Below, piece by piece: positions 1 through 5,730 of a DNA stretch of 5,910 nucleotides. Under the pieces are notes generated by a model. That model made no database searches, had not been told where the DNA came from, and saw nothing but the letters and a program-made list of their open reading frames with translations. The stretch's first letter is position 1, and each line of letters starts with the position of its first letter. Source of the stretch: Candidatus Limnocylindrales bacterium (GTDB lineage Bacteria > Chloroflexota > Limnocylindria > Limnocylindrales > CSP1-4); the NCBI GenBank assembly GCA_031292335.1, contig JARLHH010000273.1, positions 1 through 5,910 of the forward strand, read 5' to 3'. The position numbers and the translations under genes were made by a program.

Positions 1-101
1 ACTGCCACCCCTTCTACACGGGTAAGCAGATGATCATGGACACGGCCGGCCAGGTCGAGCGGTTCCAGAAGCGCCTCGAGCGCGCCGCGACGGGCCGCTG
101 A
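1..101 (+). CDS. rpmE: 50S ribosomal protein L31, C-terminal part (5' end outside the window)
   Basis: The frame entering from the left edge reads CHPFYTGKQ, then a basic tail ending ERAATGR and a TGA at 99-101. CHPFYTG followed by D-T-A-G-x-V-E-R-F is the hallmark C-terminal signature of bacterial L31, a small protein of the large ribosomal subunit. Thirty-two complete codons are visible; the full protein is usually about 65-90 residues, so roughly the first half is missing. The visible Cys (bases 3-5) corresponds to the last Cys of the zinc-binding set found in the zinc form of L31, but the other cysteines lie outside the window, so the zinc form cannot be confirmed. In many bacteria rpmE lies just upstream of prfA and prmC, as here. 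A GC hairpin follows the stop by 19 bases. Identification is secure despite the truncation. Confidence 0.93.
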   Translation, partial: CHPFYTGKQMIMDTAGQVERFQKRLERAATGR

Positions 102-120
102 CGACTGGGTCGCGATCGCC

Positions 121-144
121 GCGGCGGGCCCGGCGGCCCGCCGT
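121..144 (+). terminator. GC-rich hairpin after rpmE, possible terminator or 3'-end stabiliser
   Basis: Bases 122-130 (CGGCGGGCC) and 135-143 (GGCCCGCCG) form a perfect 9-bp inverted repeat around a 4-base loop (CGGC), extendable by a G-U pair at 121/144. It starts 19 bases after the rpmE stop and ends 28 bases before the DUF1385 start. There is no T-run after it (TCGTGATTCCC), so it is not a classical Rho-independent terminator. It could be a weak or partial terminator, a processing or stability element that lets L31 mRNA accumulate separately, or a chance product of high GC. The fold is directly visible; the function is inferred. Confidence 0.4.
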
Positions 145-171
145 CGTGATTCCCGGCCGATAGCGTCGCCG

Positions 172-1365
172 ATGGCTCGCTTCGCGTACGGAGGCCAGGC
201 GCTCATCGAAGGCGTCCTCATGCGCGGACGCGACGTGATCGCGGTGGCGCTCCGCCACCCGGACGGACGGATCCTGTGGGCGGACGAGAAGCTGGCCGTG
301 GGCTTTCGGTCCACGCGCTGGGCGCGTCTCCCGTTCTTGCGCGGCCTTGTCGTCCTCTACGAGACGCTCGTGGTCGGGACCCGCTGGCTCGTTCGATCGG
401 CGGGCGTCGCGGCGGCGGATGACCTCGATCCGCTGCCGCCCGACCGGGTGGCCGAGCCTCCGCCGATGCCTGGCGCTGGGCCGGAGCCGGCCGGCGTGCC
501 GGCGCAGGGCGCCGCTGGCGAGCTCGCTGGCGGGCTGACACCATCGCAGATCGCCGCGCCCGACGCGCTGTCGGCACAGAGCGCCGCGTCCGGACCGGCC
601 GCCCATTCGGCGGCGCAGGAGCCGGGAGCAGATCGAACGCCGAGCCGCCCCCCGGCTTCCGTCACGGTCGACAGCGCGGACCTCGGCAAGGGAGCGGTCG
701 CGCTCATGCTCGGTCTCACGCTGGTGCTCGGTGTCGGGCTGTTCTTCTTCGCGCCGCTCCTGCTCGCCAGGGCGATCGCGGGGGGCCAGAGCAGCGTGGT
801 GGAGCGGGTCGTGGAGGGCGGCATCCAGGTGACCATCTTCCTGGGCTACCTGCTGCTGATCGGACGCACAGCGGACGTGCGCCGCACGTTCCAGTACCAC
901 GGCGCGGAGCACATGACGATCCACGCCCTGGAGGCGGGCGACCCGCTCACGGTCGAGGAAGTCCGCAAGTACCCCACCGCCCATCCCCGCTGCGGCACCG
1001 AGTTCCTGGTCGTCGTCATCCTCGTCTCGATCATCGTGTTCAGCCTGGTCGGTCGCCAGGTGATCCCGGTCATGATCGCGAGCCGGGTCGTGCTGATCCC
1101 GGTCATCGCCGGGATCAGCTACGAGCTGCTCCGCTTCGGCGCACGACACCGGGACAGCCGCGCGATCCGCTGGCTCTTCGAGCCCGGGATCTGGGTCCAG
1201 AAGATCACCACCAAGCAGCCCACCGACGACATGCTCGAAGTTGCGATCGTCAGCGTCGAGCAGGCGCTGCTCGCCGACGGCGAGGCGCTGCCGGCCGGGT
1301 CGGGGCTGATCGGGCGCACGCCCCTGGTCCTGTCTTCCGAGGCGGGACCGGTGACGGTGGCCTGA
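172..1365 (+). CDS. DUF1385 family (YqhQ-like) integral membrane protein of unknown function
   Basis: The 397-residue product opens with the DUF1385 signature GGQALIEGVLMRG (residues 7-19). It carries the second family block, YHGAEHMTIHALEAGD (from about 242) through HPRCGTEFL (271-279). Hydrophobic stretches at about 52-75, 175-203, 215-232, 278-294 and 297-325 indicate a polytopic inner-membrane protein. The tail KITTKQPTDDMLEVAIVSVE matches the conserved end of the family. Homologues are usually about 300 residues. The extra length is an Ala/Pro/Gly-rich, probably disordered linker at about 80-166, between the N-terminal block and the membrane core. The ATG at 172 is chosen because the family motif begins a few residues later; the Shine-Dalgarno is weak. 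The gene sits between rpmE and prfA, and prfA starts 3 nt after its stop, so co-expression with the translation genes is likely. Biochemical role is unknown; H243, E246, H247, H271 and C274 could bind a metal, which is inference only. Confidence 0.9.
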   Translation: MARFAYGGQALIEGVLMRGRDVIAVALRHPDGRILWADEKLAVGFRSTRWARLPFLRGLVVLYETLVVGTRWLVRSAGVAAADDLDPLPPDRVAEPPPMPGAGPEPAGVPAQGAAGELAGGLTPSQIAAPDALSAQSAASGPAAHSAAQEPGADRTPSRPPASVTVDSADLGKGAVALMLGLTLVLGVGLFFFAPLLLARAIAGGQSSVVERVVEGGIQVTIFLGYLLLIGRTADVRRTFQYHGAEHMTIHALEAGDPLTVEEVRKYPTAHPRCGTEFLVVVILVSIIVFSLVGRQVIPVMIASRVVLIPVIAGISYELLRFGARHRDSRAIRWLFEPGIWVQKITTKQPTDDMLEVAIVSVEQALLADGEALPAGSGLIGRTPLVLSSEAGPVTVA

Positions 1366-1368
1366 GCC

Positions 1369-2475
1369 GTGGCCGAGGGTGTCCTGGACCGGAAGCTGCG
1401 CGACCTGGTCGCCCAGTACGAGCATGTCCAGGCGGAGCTCTCGACGCCCGAGGTGGCCGCCGACATGGAGGCGCTCCGTCGCCTCGGCCGCGAGCTCGCC
1501 CGTCTCGAGCCGGTCGTCTCGTCGTACCGCCGGCTGGAGGCGCTTCGCGCCGAGCTGGCCGGGGCCCGCGAGATGCGCGATGCGGAGCACGACGACGAGA
1601 TCCGGGCAATGGCCCGCGAGGAGGTCGACCGGCTCGAGGCAGCGGAGGCCGCCGAGCTCGACGCGCTGACGGTCCACCTGCTGCCCCGCGATCCCAACGA
1701 CGACCGGAACGTGATCCTGGAGATCCGCGCGGGCGCGGGCGGCGACGAGGCGGCGCTCTTCGCCGGCGACCTGCTCCGGATGTACCTCCGCTATGCGGAT
1801 CGGCATCGCCTCCGGGCGGAGGTGATGAGCCTCCACGAGACGGGGATCGGCGGCGTCAAGGAAGCGGTCGTGGAGATCTTCGGCGAGGGCGCCTTCAGCC
1901 GCCTCAAGTTCGAGAGCGGCGTCCACCGGGTCCAGCGGATCCCGGCGACCGAGTCGTCCGGCCGGATCCACACGTCCACCGCGACCGTGGTGGTCCTGCC
2001 CGAGGCAGAGGAAGCCGACCTTTCGATCGACGAGGAGCATGACCTGCGGATCGAGGTCAAGCGCTCCTCCGGCCCCGGCGGCCAGGGCGTCAACACGACC
2101 GACTCGGCCGTGCGAATCACCCATCTTCCGAGCGGCCTGGTCGTCGAGATCCAGGATGAGCGGAGCCAGCTCAAGAACAAGATCAAGGCGATGGCGATCC
2201 TGCGCGCCCGGCTCCTGGACCAGGAGCGCTCCCGGCAGCGGGAGGCCGATTCCGCCACGCGCCGCTCGCTGATCGGGGCAGGGGACCGGTCGGACAAGAT
2301 CCGGACCTACAACTACCCACAGGACCGCGTGACCGATCACCGGATCGGGATGGACCTGTCGAACCTGCCCGGCGTCCTGGATGGCAACCTTGACCGGCTG
2401 CTGGAGGCGCTCAGCACCACCGATCAGGCCGAGCGGCTGGCCTCGCTGGCCGACGACGACGAACCTCGATCCTGA
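1369..2475 (+). CDS. prfA: Peptide chain release factor 1 (RF1)
   Basis: RF1 recognises UAA and UAG in the ribosomal A site and triggers hydrolysis of peptidyl-tRNA. The 368-residue product (family about 355-365) shows the full architecture: an N-terminal helical coiled-coil region (about 1-100) rich in Glu/Ala/Arg, then ILEIRAGAGGDEAALFAGDL. The stop-codon-reading motif PAT (192-194) lies in HRVQRIPATESSGRIHTS. The catalytic loop SSGPGGQGVNTTDSAV has GGQ at 237-239, and the C-terminal block DRSDKIRTYNYPQDRVTDHRI follows. P-x-T, rather than the S-P-F of RF2, makes this RF1. The GTG at 1369 gives the expected N terminus, with an RF1-like AELSTPEV at about residue 23; the next in-frame Met is too far in. 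It begins 3 nt after the DUF1385 stop with only a weak Shine-Dalgarno, suggesting translational coupling. Gln239 is the residue that PrmC, encoded next, methylates. All functional motifs are intact. Confidence 0.98.
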   Translation: MAEGVLDRKLRDLVAQYEHVQAELSTPEVAADMEALRRLGRELARLEPVVSSYRRLEALRAELAGAREMRDAEHDDEIRAMAREEVDRLEAAEAAELDALTVHLLPRDPNDDRNVILEIRAGAGGDEAALFAGDLLRMYLRYADRHRLRAEVMSLHETGIGGVKEAVVEIFGEGAFSRLKFESGVHRVQRIPATESSGRIHTSTATVVVLPEAEEADLSIDEEHDLRIEVKRSSGPGGQGVNTTDSAVRITHLPSGLVVEIQDERSQLKNKIKAMAILRARLLDQERSRQREADSATRRSLIGAGDRSDKIRTYNYPQDRVTDHRIGMDLSNLPGVLDGNLDRLLEALSTTDQAERLASLADDDEPRS

Positions 2476-2486
2476 CTGACGGCCCG

Positions 2487-3431
2487 ATGGCAACCGTCGG
2501 CGAGCTCCTGGCCGCGGGAACCGACCGCCTCCGCGCGGCCGGCTCGCCGAGCGCCCGCCTGGACGCCGAGCTGCTCCTGGCCGACGCGCTCCGCACGGAT
2601 CGGACCGGGGTGCTGGCCCATGCCGCCGCCAACGCGGGGGACGGTCCGGCGGCGCGCTTCGCCGTGGCCCTCGAGCGGCGCGCGGCCGGCGAGCCCGTCG
2701 CCTACATCCGCGGCCTCAAGGAGTTCCACGGCCTGGCGCTGGTGACCGATGCCCGCGCGCTCGTGCCCCGGCCGGAGACGGAGCTCCTGGTGGACCTCGC
2801 GCTCGCGGAGGTTGCCGACGTGCTGGGGAGCGCTCCGAGACCCCCTGGCACGCCGCCCGTCCGCGTCGCCGACGTGGGGACCGGCTGCGGGGCGATCGCC
2901 GTGGCGATCGCCGTCGCGCTGCGCCGGCTGGGGATGGCCGGCGAGGTCGAGATCCTCGCGTCCGACCGGTCGGCCGACGCGGTTGCGCTCGCCCGGGAGA
3001 ACGCGGTCGCGCACGGCGTGGCGGACCGCGTCGGGATCGCGGTCGCCGACCTGCTGCCGGCCGCGGGGGCCGCGGCCGGGATGCTGAGCGCTCCGGTCCG
3101 GTTCGACCTGGTCTGCGCGAACCTGCCCTACATCCGCACGGGCGACCTCTCTGGCCTGCCGCCGCCGGTCCGGTTCGAGCCGTCCGAGGCGCTGGACGGC
3201 GGGCCGGATGGGCTGGCGGTCATCCGGCGCTTGCTTGCGTCCCTGCCGGATCGGCTGGGCGAGGACGGGCTGGCGCTGCTCGAGATCGGCTCGGACCAGG
3301 CCGAGGCGACGGATGCCGCGGTCGGATCGCTCCTTGCCGGGTGGGACTGCGAGATCGTTCCGGACCTGGCGGGCCTGCCCAGGATCGCCCGGCTCACCGG
3401 GCCAGCCCGCCCGCCGGAGGCCCGCTCGTGA
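2487..3431 (+). CDS. prmC: Peptide chain release factor N5-glutamine methyltransferase PrmC (HemK), with NLPY in place of NPPY
   Basis: PrmC transfers a methyl group from S-adenosylmethionine to the Gln of the GGQ motif in RF1 and RF2, in the cytoplasm. The 314-residue product has the small N-terminal helical substrate domain (about 1-80, with SARLDAELLLADAL) and the linker LVPRPETELLVDLAL (PRPETE at 94-99). The SAM-binding motif I is VADVGTGCGAIAVAIA (D129, G131, G133, G135), and an acidic strand end, ASDRSADAVALAREN, has D160. The substrate-binding motif, normally NPPY, reads NLPY at 212-215 in FDLVCANLPYI. The C-terminal part (GGPDGLAVIRRLL, LLEIGSDQ) matches the family. The ATG at 2487 lies 11 nt after prfA. 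Its stop overlaps the next gene's GTG start in GTGA. The protein is slightly longer than usual (about 280-290), partly from loops around 115-125 and 190-202. Position beside prfA supports PrmC over PrmB (ribosomal L3 methyltransferase). Confidence 0.95.
   Translation: MATVGELLAAGTDRLRAAGSPSARLDAELLLADALRTDRTGVLAHAAANAGDGPAARFAVALERRAAGEPVAYIRGLKEFHGLALVTDARALVPRPETELLVDLALAEVADVLGSAPRPPGTPPVRVADVGTGCGAIAVAIAVALRRLGMAGEVEILASDRSADAVALARENAVAHGVADRVGIAVADLLPAAGAAAGMLSAPVRFDLVCANLPYIRTGDLSGLPPPVRFEPSEALDGGPDGLAVIRRLLASLPDRLGEDGLALLEIGSDQAEATDAAVGSLLAGWDCEIVPDLAGLPRIARLTGPARPPEARS
3416..3420 (+). promoter_or_regulatory. Shine-Dalgarno site that fixes the HAD hydrolase start
   Basis: GGAGG lies 7 bases before the GTG at 3428, inside the last codons of prmC. 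It favours that GTG over the upstream in-frame ATG at 3341. The longer start would add 29 Arg/Pro/Gly-rich residues and overlap prmC by about 90 bases. The GTG makes the compact GTGA stop/start overlap typical of coupled genes. Confidence 0.65.
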
Positions 3432-4297
3432 GCACTTCCCCGGCGACCGCGCCCGCCGGCCGCTCACGCCGGATCCGGCTGGTGGCGCTGGACCTCGACG
3501 GGACGGTGGTTGGCGACGACCTGCGGATCCGGCCCCGGACCGTCGCAGCGGTGCGTGCCGCGGTGGACGCGGGCGTGGCCGTCGCGATCGTCACCGGCCG
3601 GATGACCAGCTCCGCGCTCCCGTTTGCGCGAGAGCTCGGCCTGCGCGGGCCGATCGTGGGGATGCAGGGCGCCCTGATCCGCGAGATGCCGGCCCCCGGG
3701 CGGCCCGGCCTCGGGCGGCTCCTCTACCATCGGCCGCTGCCGGCCGTCGTCGTCCGCGAGGCGCTTGCGTGGTGCCGCGCGCATGGCTTGGAGCCTCACC
3801 TGAACCACCTGGAGCGGATGGTGGTCCTCGCCGGCGACAGCCGCGCGGCGGAGTACGTGCGCTTCAACGCCGGGCGGGTCGTGATGGTGCCGGACCTCGA
3901 TGCCTGGGTTCGCCACCCCGTGACGAAGGTGATCTCGGTGGGAGACGCCCCCCTGCCGACCCGCCTGCTCCCTGGCGCGCGGGCCGACTTCGCCGGACGC
4001 GCCGACGTCACCGTGAGCCACCCGAAGTTCCTCGAGTTCGTCGCTCCCGGCGTCAGCAAGGGTGCTGCCGTGCGCTGGCTTGCCCGTCGGCTCGGCATCG
4101 ATTTGCGCGACACGTTGGCGATCGGCGACCAGCTCAACGACCTCGAGATGATCGAGGAAGCCGGGCTGGGCGTGGCCATGCCGCACGGCCCGGCGGAGCT
4201 CCTGGAGGCGGCGGCGCTGGTGGCACCGTCGTTCGAGGAGGATGGCGTGGCGCAGGTCCTGGAGGCGTACCTGCTCGGCGGCCGCCCCGCCGCCTGA
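3428..4297 (+). CDS. Cof-type HAD-superfamily hydrolase (subclass IIB), probable sugar- or nucleotide-phosphate phosphatase
   Basis: The 289-residue product has all four HAD motifs. Motif I is VALDLDGT, with nucleophile D22 and acid/base D24. Motif II is IVTGR (54-58, T56). The motif III Lys is K211 in VSKGAAVRWLARRLGI. Motif IV is GDQLNDLEMI, with metal-binding D234 and D238. The segment between motifs II and III (about 85-200) is the size of the alpha/beta C2 cap of Cof/YidA-like IIB phosphatases, which dephosphorylate sugar phosphates, flavin or pyridoxal phosphates and similar small molecules. The substrate cannot be read from sequence. No signal peptide or membrane segment is seen, so it should be cytoplasmic. 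The GTG start overlaps the prmC stop by 4 nt (GTGA) and is preceded by GGAGG, so translation is probably coupled to prmC. Motif I begins about 20 residues after this start, a little further in than in many relatives. Confidence 0.9.
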   Translation: MSTSPATAPAGRSRRIRLVALDLDGTVVGDDLRIRPRTVAAVRAAVDAGVAVAIVTGRMTSSALPFARELGLRGPIVGMQGALIREMPAPGRPGLGRLLYHRPLPAVVVREALAWCRAHGLEPHLNHLERMVVLAGDSRAAEYVRFNAGRVVMVPDLDAWVRHPVTKVISVGDAPLPTRLLPGARADFAGRADVTVSHPKFLEFVAPGVSKGAAVRWLARRLGIDLRDTLAIGDQLNDLEMIEEAGLGVAMPHGPAELLEAAALVAPSFEEDGVAQVLEAYLLGGRPAA

Positions 4298-4331
4298 CTC
4301 GCGCCGCGGACACGCTGGTTCGCGGAGCTCG

Positions 4332-4360
4332 CGGACAGGCGCGCATGGTTGGGCGACAAT
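4332..4360 (+). promoter_or_regulatory. Possible sigma-70-type promoter for glyA
   Basis: CGGACA (4332-4337) matches 4 of 6 bases of TTGACA. After a 17-base spacer, GACAAT (4355-4360) matches 4 of 6 of TATAAT. The spacing is ideal and the site lies in the only sizeable gap between genes, about 85 bases before glyA. Partial matches are common by chance and sigma preferences of this lineage are unknown, so this remains a candidate. Confidence 0.3.
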
Positions 4361-4361
4361 G

Positions 4362-4432
4362 GCCCGCGAGCCGGCGGGCGCGGGACCGCAGGCCGTGGTC
4401 GCCGCGGGAGCGGCGGCCCCGGGGCGTGACCA
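4362..4432 (+). promoter_or_regulatory. Structured 5' leader of glyA with competing hairpins
   Basis: Several stems can be drawn between the candidate promoter and the ribosome binding site: GCCCGC/GCGGGC (4362-4367 with 4374-4379), GACCGC/GTGGTC with one G-U pair (4384-4389 with 4395-4400), CGCCGC/GCGGCG (4400-4405 with 4410-4415), and the palindrome GCCCCGGGGC (4416-4425). TGGTC (4396-4400) can instead pair with GACCA (4428-4432), which touches the Shine-Dalgarno. Such competing pairings occur in translational regulators, but no known riboswitch consensus is recognisable and GC-rich sequence makes stems easily. No T-run or leader peptide is evident. Confidence 0.22.
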
Positions 4433-4440
4433 GGAAGGAG
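4432..4440 (+). promoter_or_regulatory. Strong Shine-Dalgarno of glyA
   Basis: AGGAAGGAG ends 5 bases before the ATG at 4446. It is the best anti-16S match in the window and rules out the upstream in-frame ATGs at 4242 and 4359, which would add non-homologous residues. It suggests glyA is translated independently rather than by coupling to the preceding gene. Confidence 0.85.
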
Positions 4441-4445
4441 TCGGG

Positions 4446-5726
4446 ATGAGCGGGACGGACGCCGCGCACGCCGCGTGGGCGACCATCGCGGACCTGGACC
4501 CCGAGGTCTGGTCCGCGATGCGCGGCGAGGCGGACCGCCAGCGCTGGAAGATCGGGCTGATCGCGAGCGAGAACTACACGTTCGCCGCGGTGATGGAGGC
4601 GCAGGGCTCCTGGCTCACCAACAAGTACGCGGAGGGCCTGCCGGGCCACCGCTACTACGGCGGCTGTGAGTACGTGGACGTCGTGGAGCGGCTTGCCCAG
4701 GACCGCGCGCTCGCGCTGTTCCCGGGGGCCGAGCACGTGAACGTGCAGCCGCACGCGGGGACGCCGGCCAACCTCGCGGCGTTCTGCGCCGTCCTCTCCC
4801 CGGGCGACCGGATCCTCGGGATGAGCCTCGCCGACGGCGGCCACCTGACCCACGGATCCCCCCTCAACGTCAGTGGGAAGTGGTTCGAGGTGCACGCGTA
4901 TGGGGTCGATCGCGCGACCGAGCGAATCGACTACGACGCGGTCGAGCGGCTGGCGGCCGAGTGTCGCCCGAAGCTCGTGATCGCGGGGTCAAGCTCCTAC
5001 TCACGGGTCCTGGACTTCGAGCGCTTCGCGGCGATCGCCCACGGCGTGGGTGCCTACCTGCTCGTGGACATGGCGCACATCGCCGGGCTGGTCGCCGCCG
5101 GGCAGCATCCCTCGCCGTTCCCGCACGCGGACCTCGTCACGACCACCACCCACAAGACGCTGCGCGGCCCGCGGGGCGGCCTCGTCTTCTCGTCCGCCGC
5201 GCTTGCCCGGCAGGTGGACAAGGCCGTCTTTCCGGGCACCCAGGGCGGGCCCCTGATGCACGTCATCGCAGCGAAGGCGGTGGCGCTCCGGCTGGCTGCC
5301 ACTCCCGCGTTCCGGGAGGACCAGCGTCGCACCGTGGAGAACGCGCGCGTGCTTGCCGCCGAGATCGGTGCCCGGGATGGGCGCGTGATCACCGGGGGCA
5401 CGGACAACCACATGCTGAGCGTCGACCTGTCTCCGTTCGGGGTGACCGGCCGGGAGGCGGAGCGTCTCCTCGAAGAGGTCGGGATCATCGTCAACAAGAA
5501 CGCGATCCCGTTCGACCCGAAGCCGCCCAGCATCGCCTCGGGAATCCGCATCGGCACACCCGCGACCACCACGCGCGGATTCGGTCCGGACGAGATGCGC
5601 GAGATCGGCAGGTTGATCGTGGACTCGCTGACCTCCCGGGACGAGCCGGCCGAGCAGGCCAAGGTCGCGGCCGAGGTTCGCGACATCTGCGGGCGCTTCC
5701 CCGTCCCGGGGCTGCCCGAAGCGTGA
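4446..5726 (+). CDS. glyA: Serine hydroxymethyltransferase
   Basis: GlyA is a cytoplasmic PLP enzyme that interconverts serine plus tetrahydrofolate with glycine plus 5,10-methylene-tetrahydrofolate, the main source of one-carbon units. The 426-residue product is of normal length (about 415-435). Visible signatures are IASENY (S41, E42), NKYAEGLPGHRYYGG (Y61, E63), GGHLTHGS (H133 stacking on PLP) and VDMAHIAGLVA (D208, H211). The PLP lysine K237 sits in TTTTHKTLRGPRGG, and the substrate-carboxylate Arg R368 in SGIRIGTPA. Equivalences to the E. coli enzyme are by eye. The phosphate-binding loop reads PHAGTPAN instead of the common PHSGSQAN, giving A104 and T106; this is conservative and probably tolerated. 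The ATG at 4446 is chosen for its strong Shine-Dalgarno and the family-like N terminus. The next gene starts 4 nt after the stop. No inactivating change is seen. Confidence 0.98.
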   Translation: MSGTDAAHAAWATIADLDPEVWSAMRGEADRQRWKIGLIASENYTFAAVMEAQGSWLTNKYAEGLPGHRYYGGCEYVDVVERLAQDRALALFPGAEHVNVQPHAGTPANLAAFCAVLSPGDRILGMSLADGGHLTHGSPLNVSGKWFEVHAYGVDRATERIDYDAVERLAAECRPKLVIAGSSSYSRVLDFERFAAIAHGVGAYLLVDMAHIAGLVAAGQHPSPFPHADLVTTTTHKTLRGPRGGLVFSSAALARQVDKAVFPGTQGGPLMHVIAAKAVALRLAATPAFREDQRRTVENARVLAAEIGARDGRVITGGTDNHMLSVDLSPFGVTGREAERLLEEVGIIVNKNAIPFDPKPPSIASGIRIGTPATTTRGFGPDEMREIGRLIVDSLTSRDEPAEQAKVAAEVRDICGRFPVPGLPEA

Positions 5727-5730
5727 CCCC

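Noticed and set aside
102..171. A promoter for the DUF1385 gene in the short gap after rpmE (for example GATAGC at 159-164 as a -10).
   Set aside because: It matches only half of the -10 consensus and has no -35-like sequence at the right distance.
34..2493. An 819-codon open reading frame on the minus strand spanning the DUF1385 and prfA genes.
   Set aside because: It lies wholly antisense to genes with clear family motifs. Its product is an Arg/Asp/Gly/Leu-rich mix without a recognisable domain, and long antisense frames are expected in very GC-rich genes.
3341..3427. An upstream ATG that would lengthen the HAD hydrolase by 29 residues.
   Set aside because: The extension is low-complexity and fully inside prmC. 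The GTG at 3428 has a GGAGG at proper spacing and forms a GTGA overlap.
4242..4445. In-frame ATGs upstream of glyA (4242, 4359).
   Set aside because: They would add Arg/Ser- or Gly/Ala-rich residues unlike the family, and the ATG at 4446 has a near-ideal Shine-Dalgarno.
3208..4449. A 413-codon + strand frame overlapping prmC, the HAD gene and the following gap.
   Set aside because: Its product is Arg/Pro/Gly/Ala-rich without motifs, and the other frame encodes the complete HAD motif set. It is a compositional shadow.
3464..4486. A 340-codon minus-strand frame opposite the HAD gene.
   Set aside because: It is antisense to an intact enzyme gene, shows no motif and has no convincing ribosome binding site; treated as a GC artefact.
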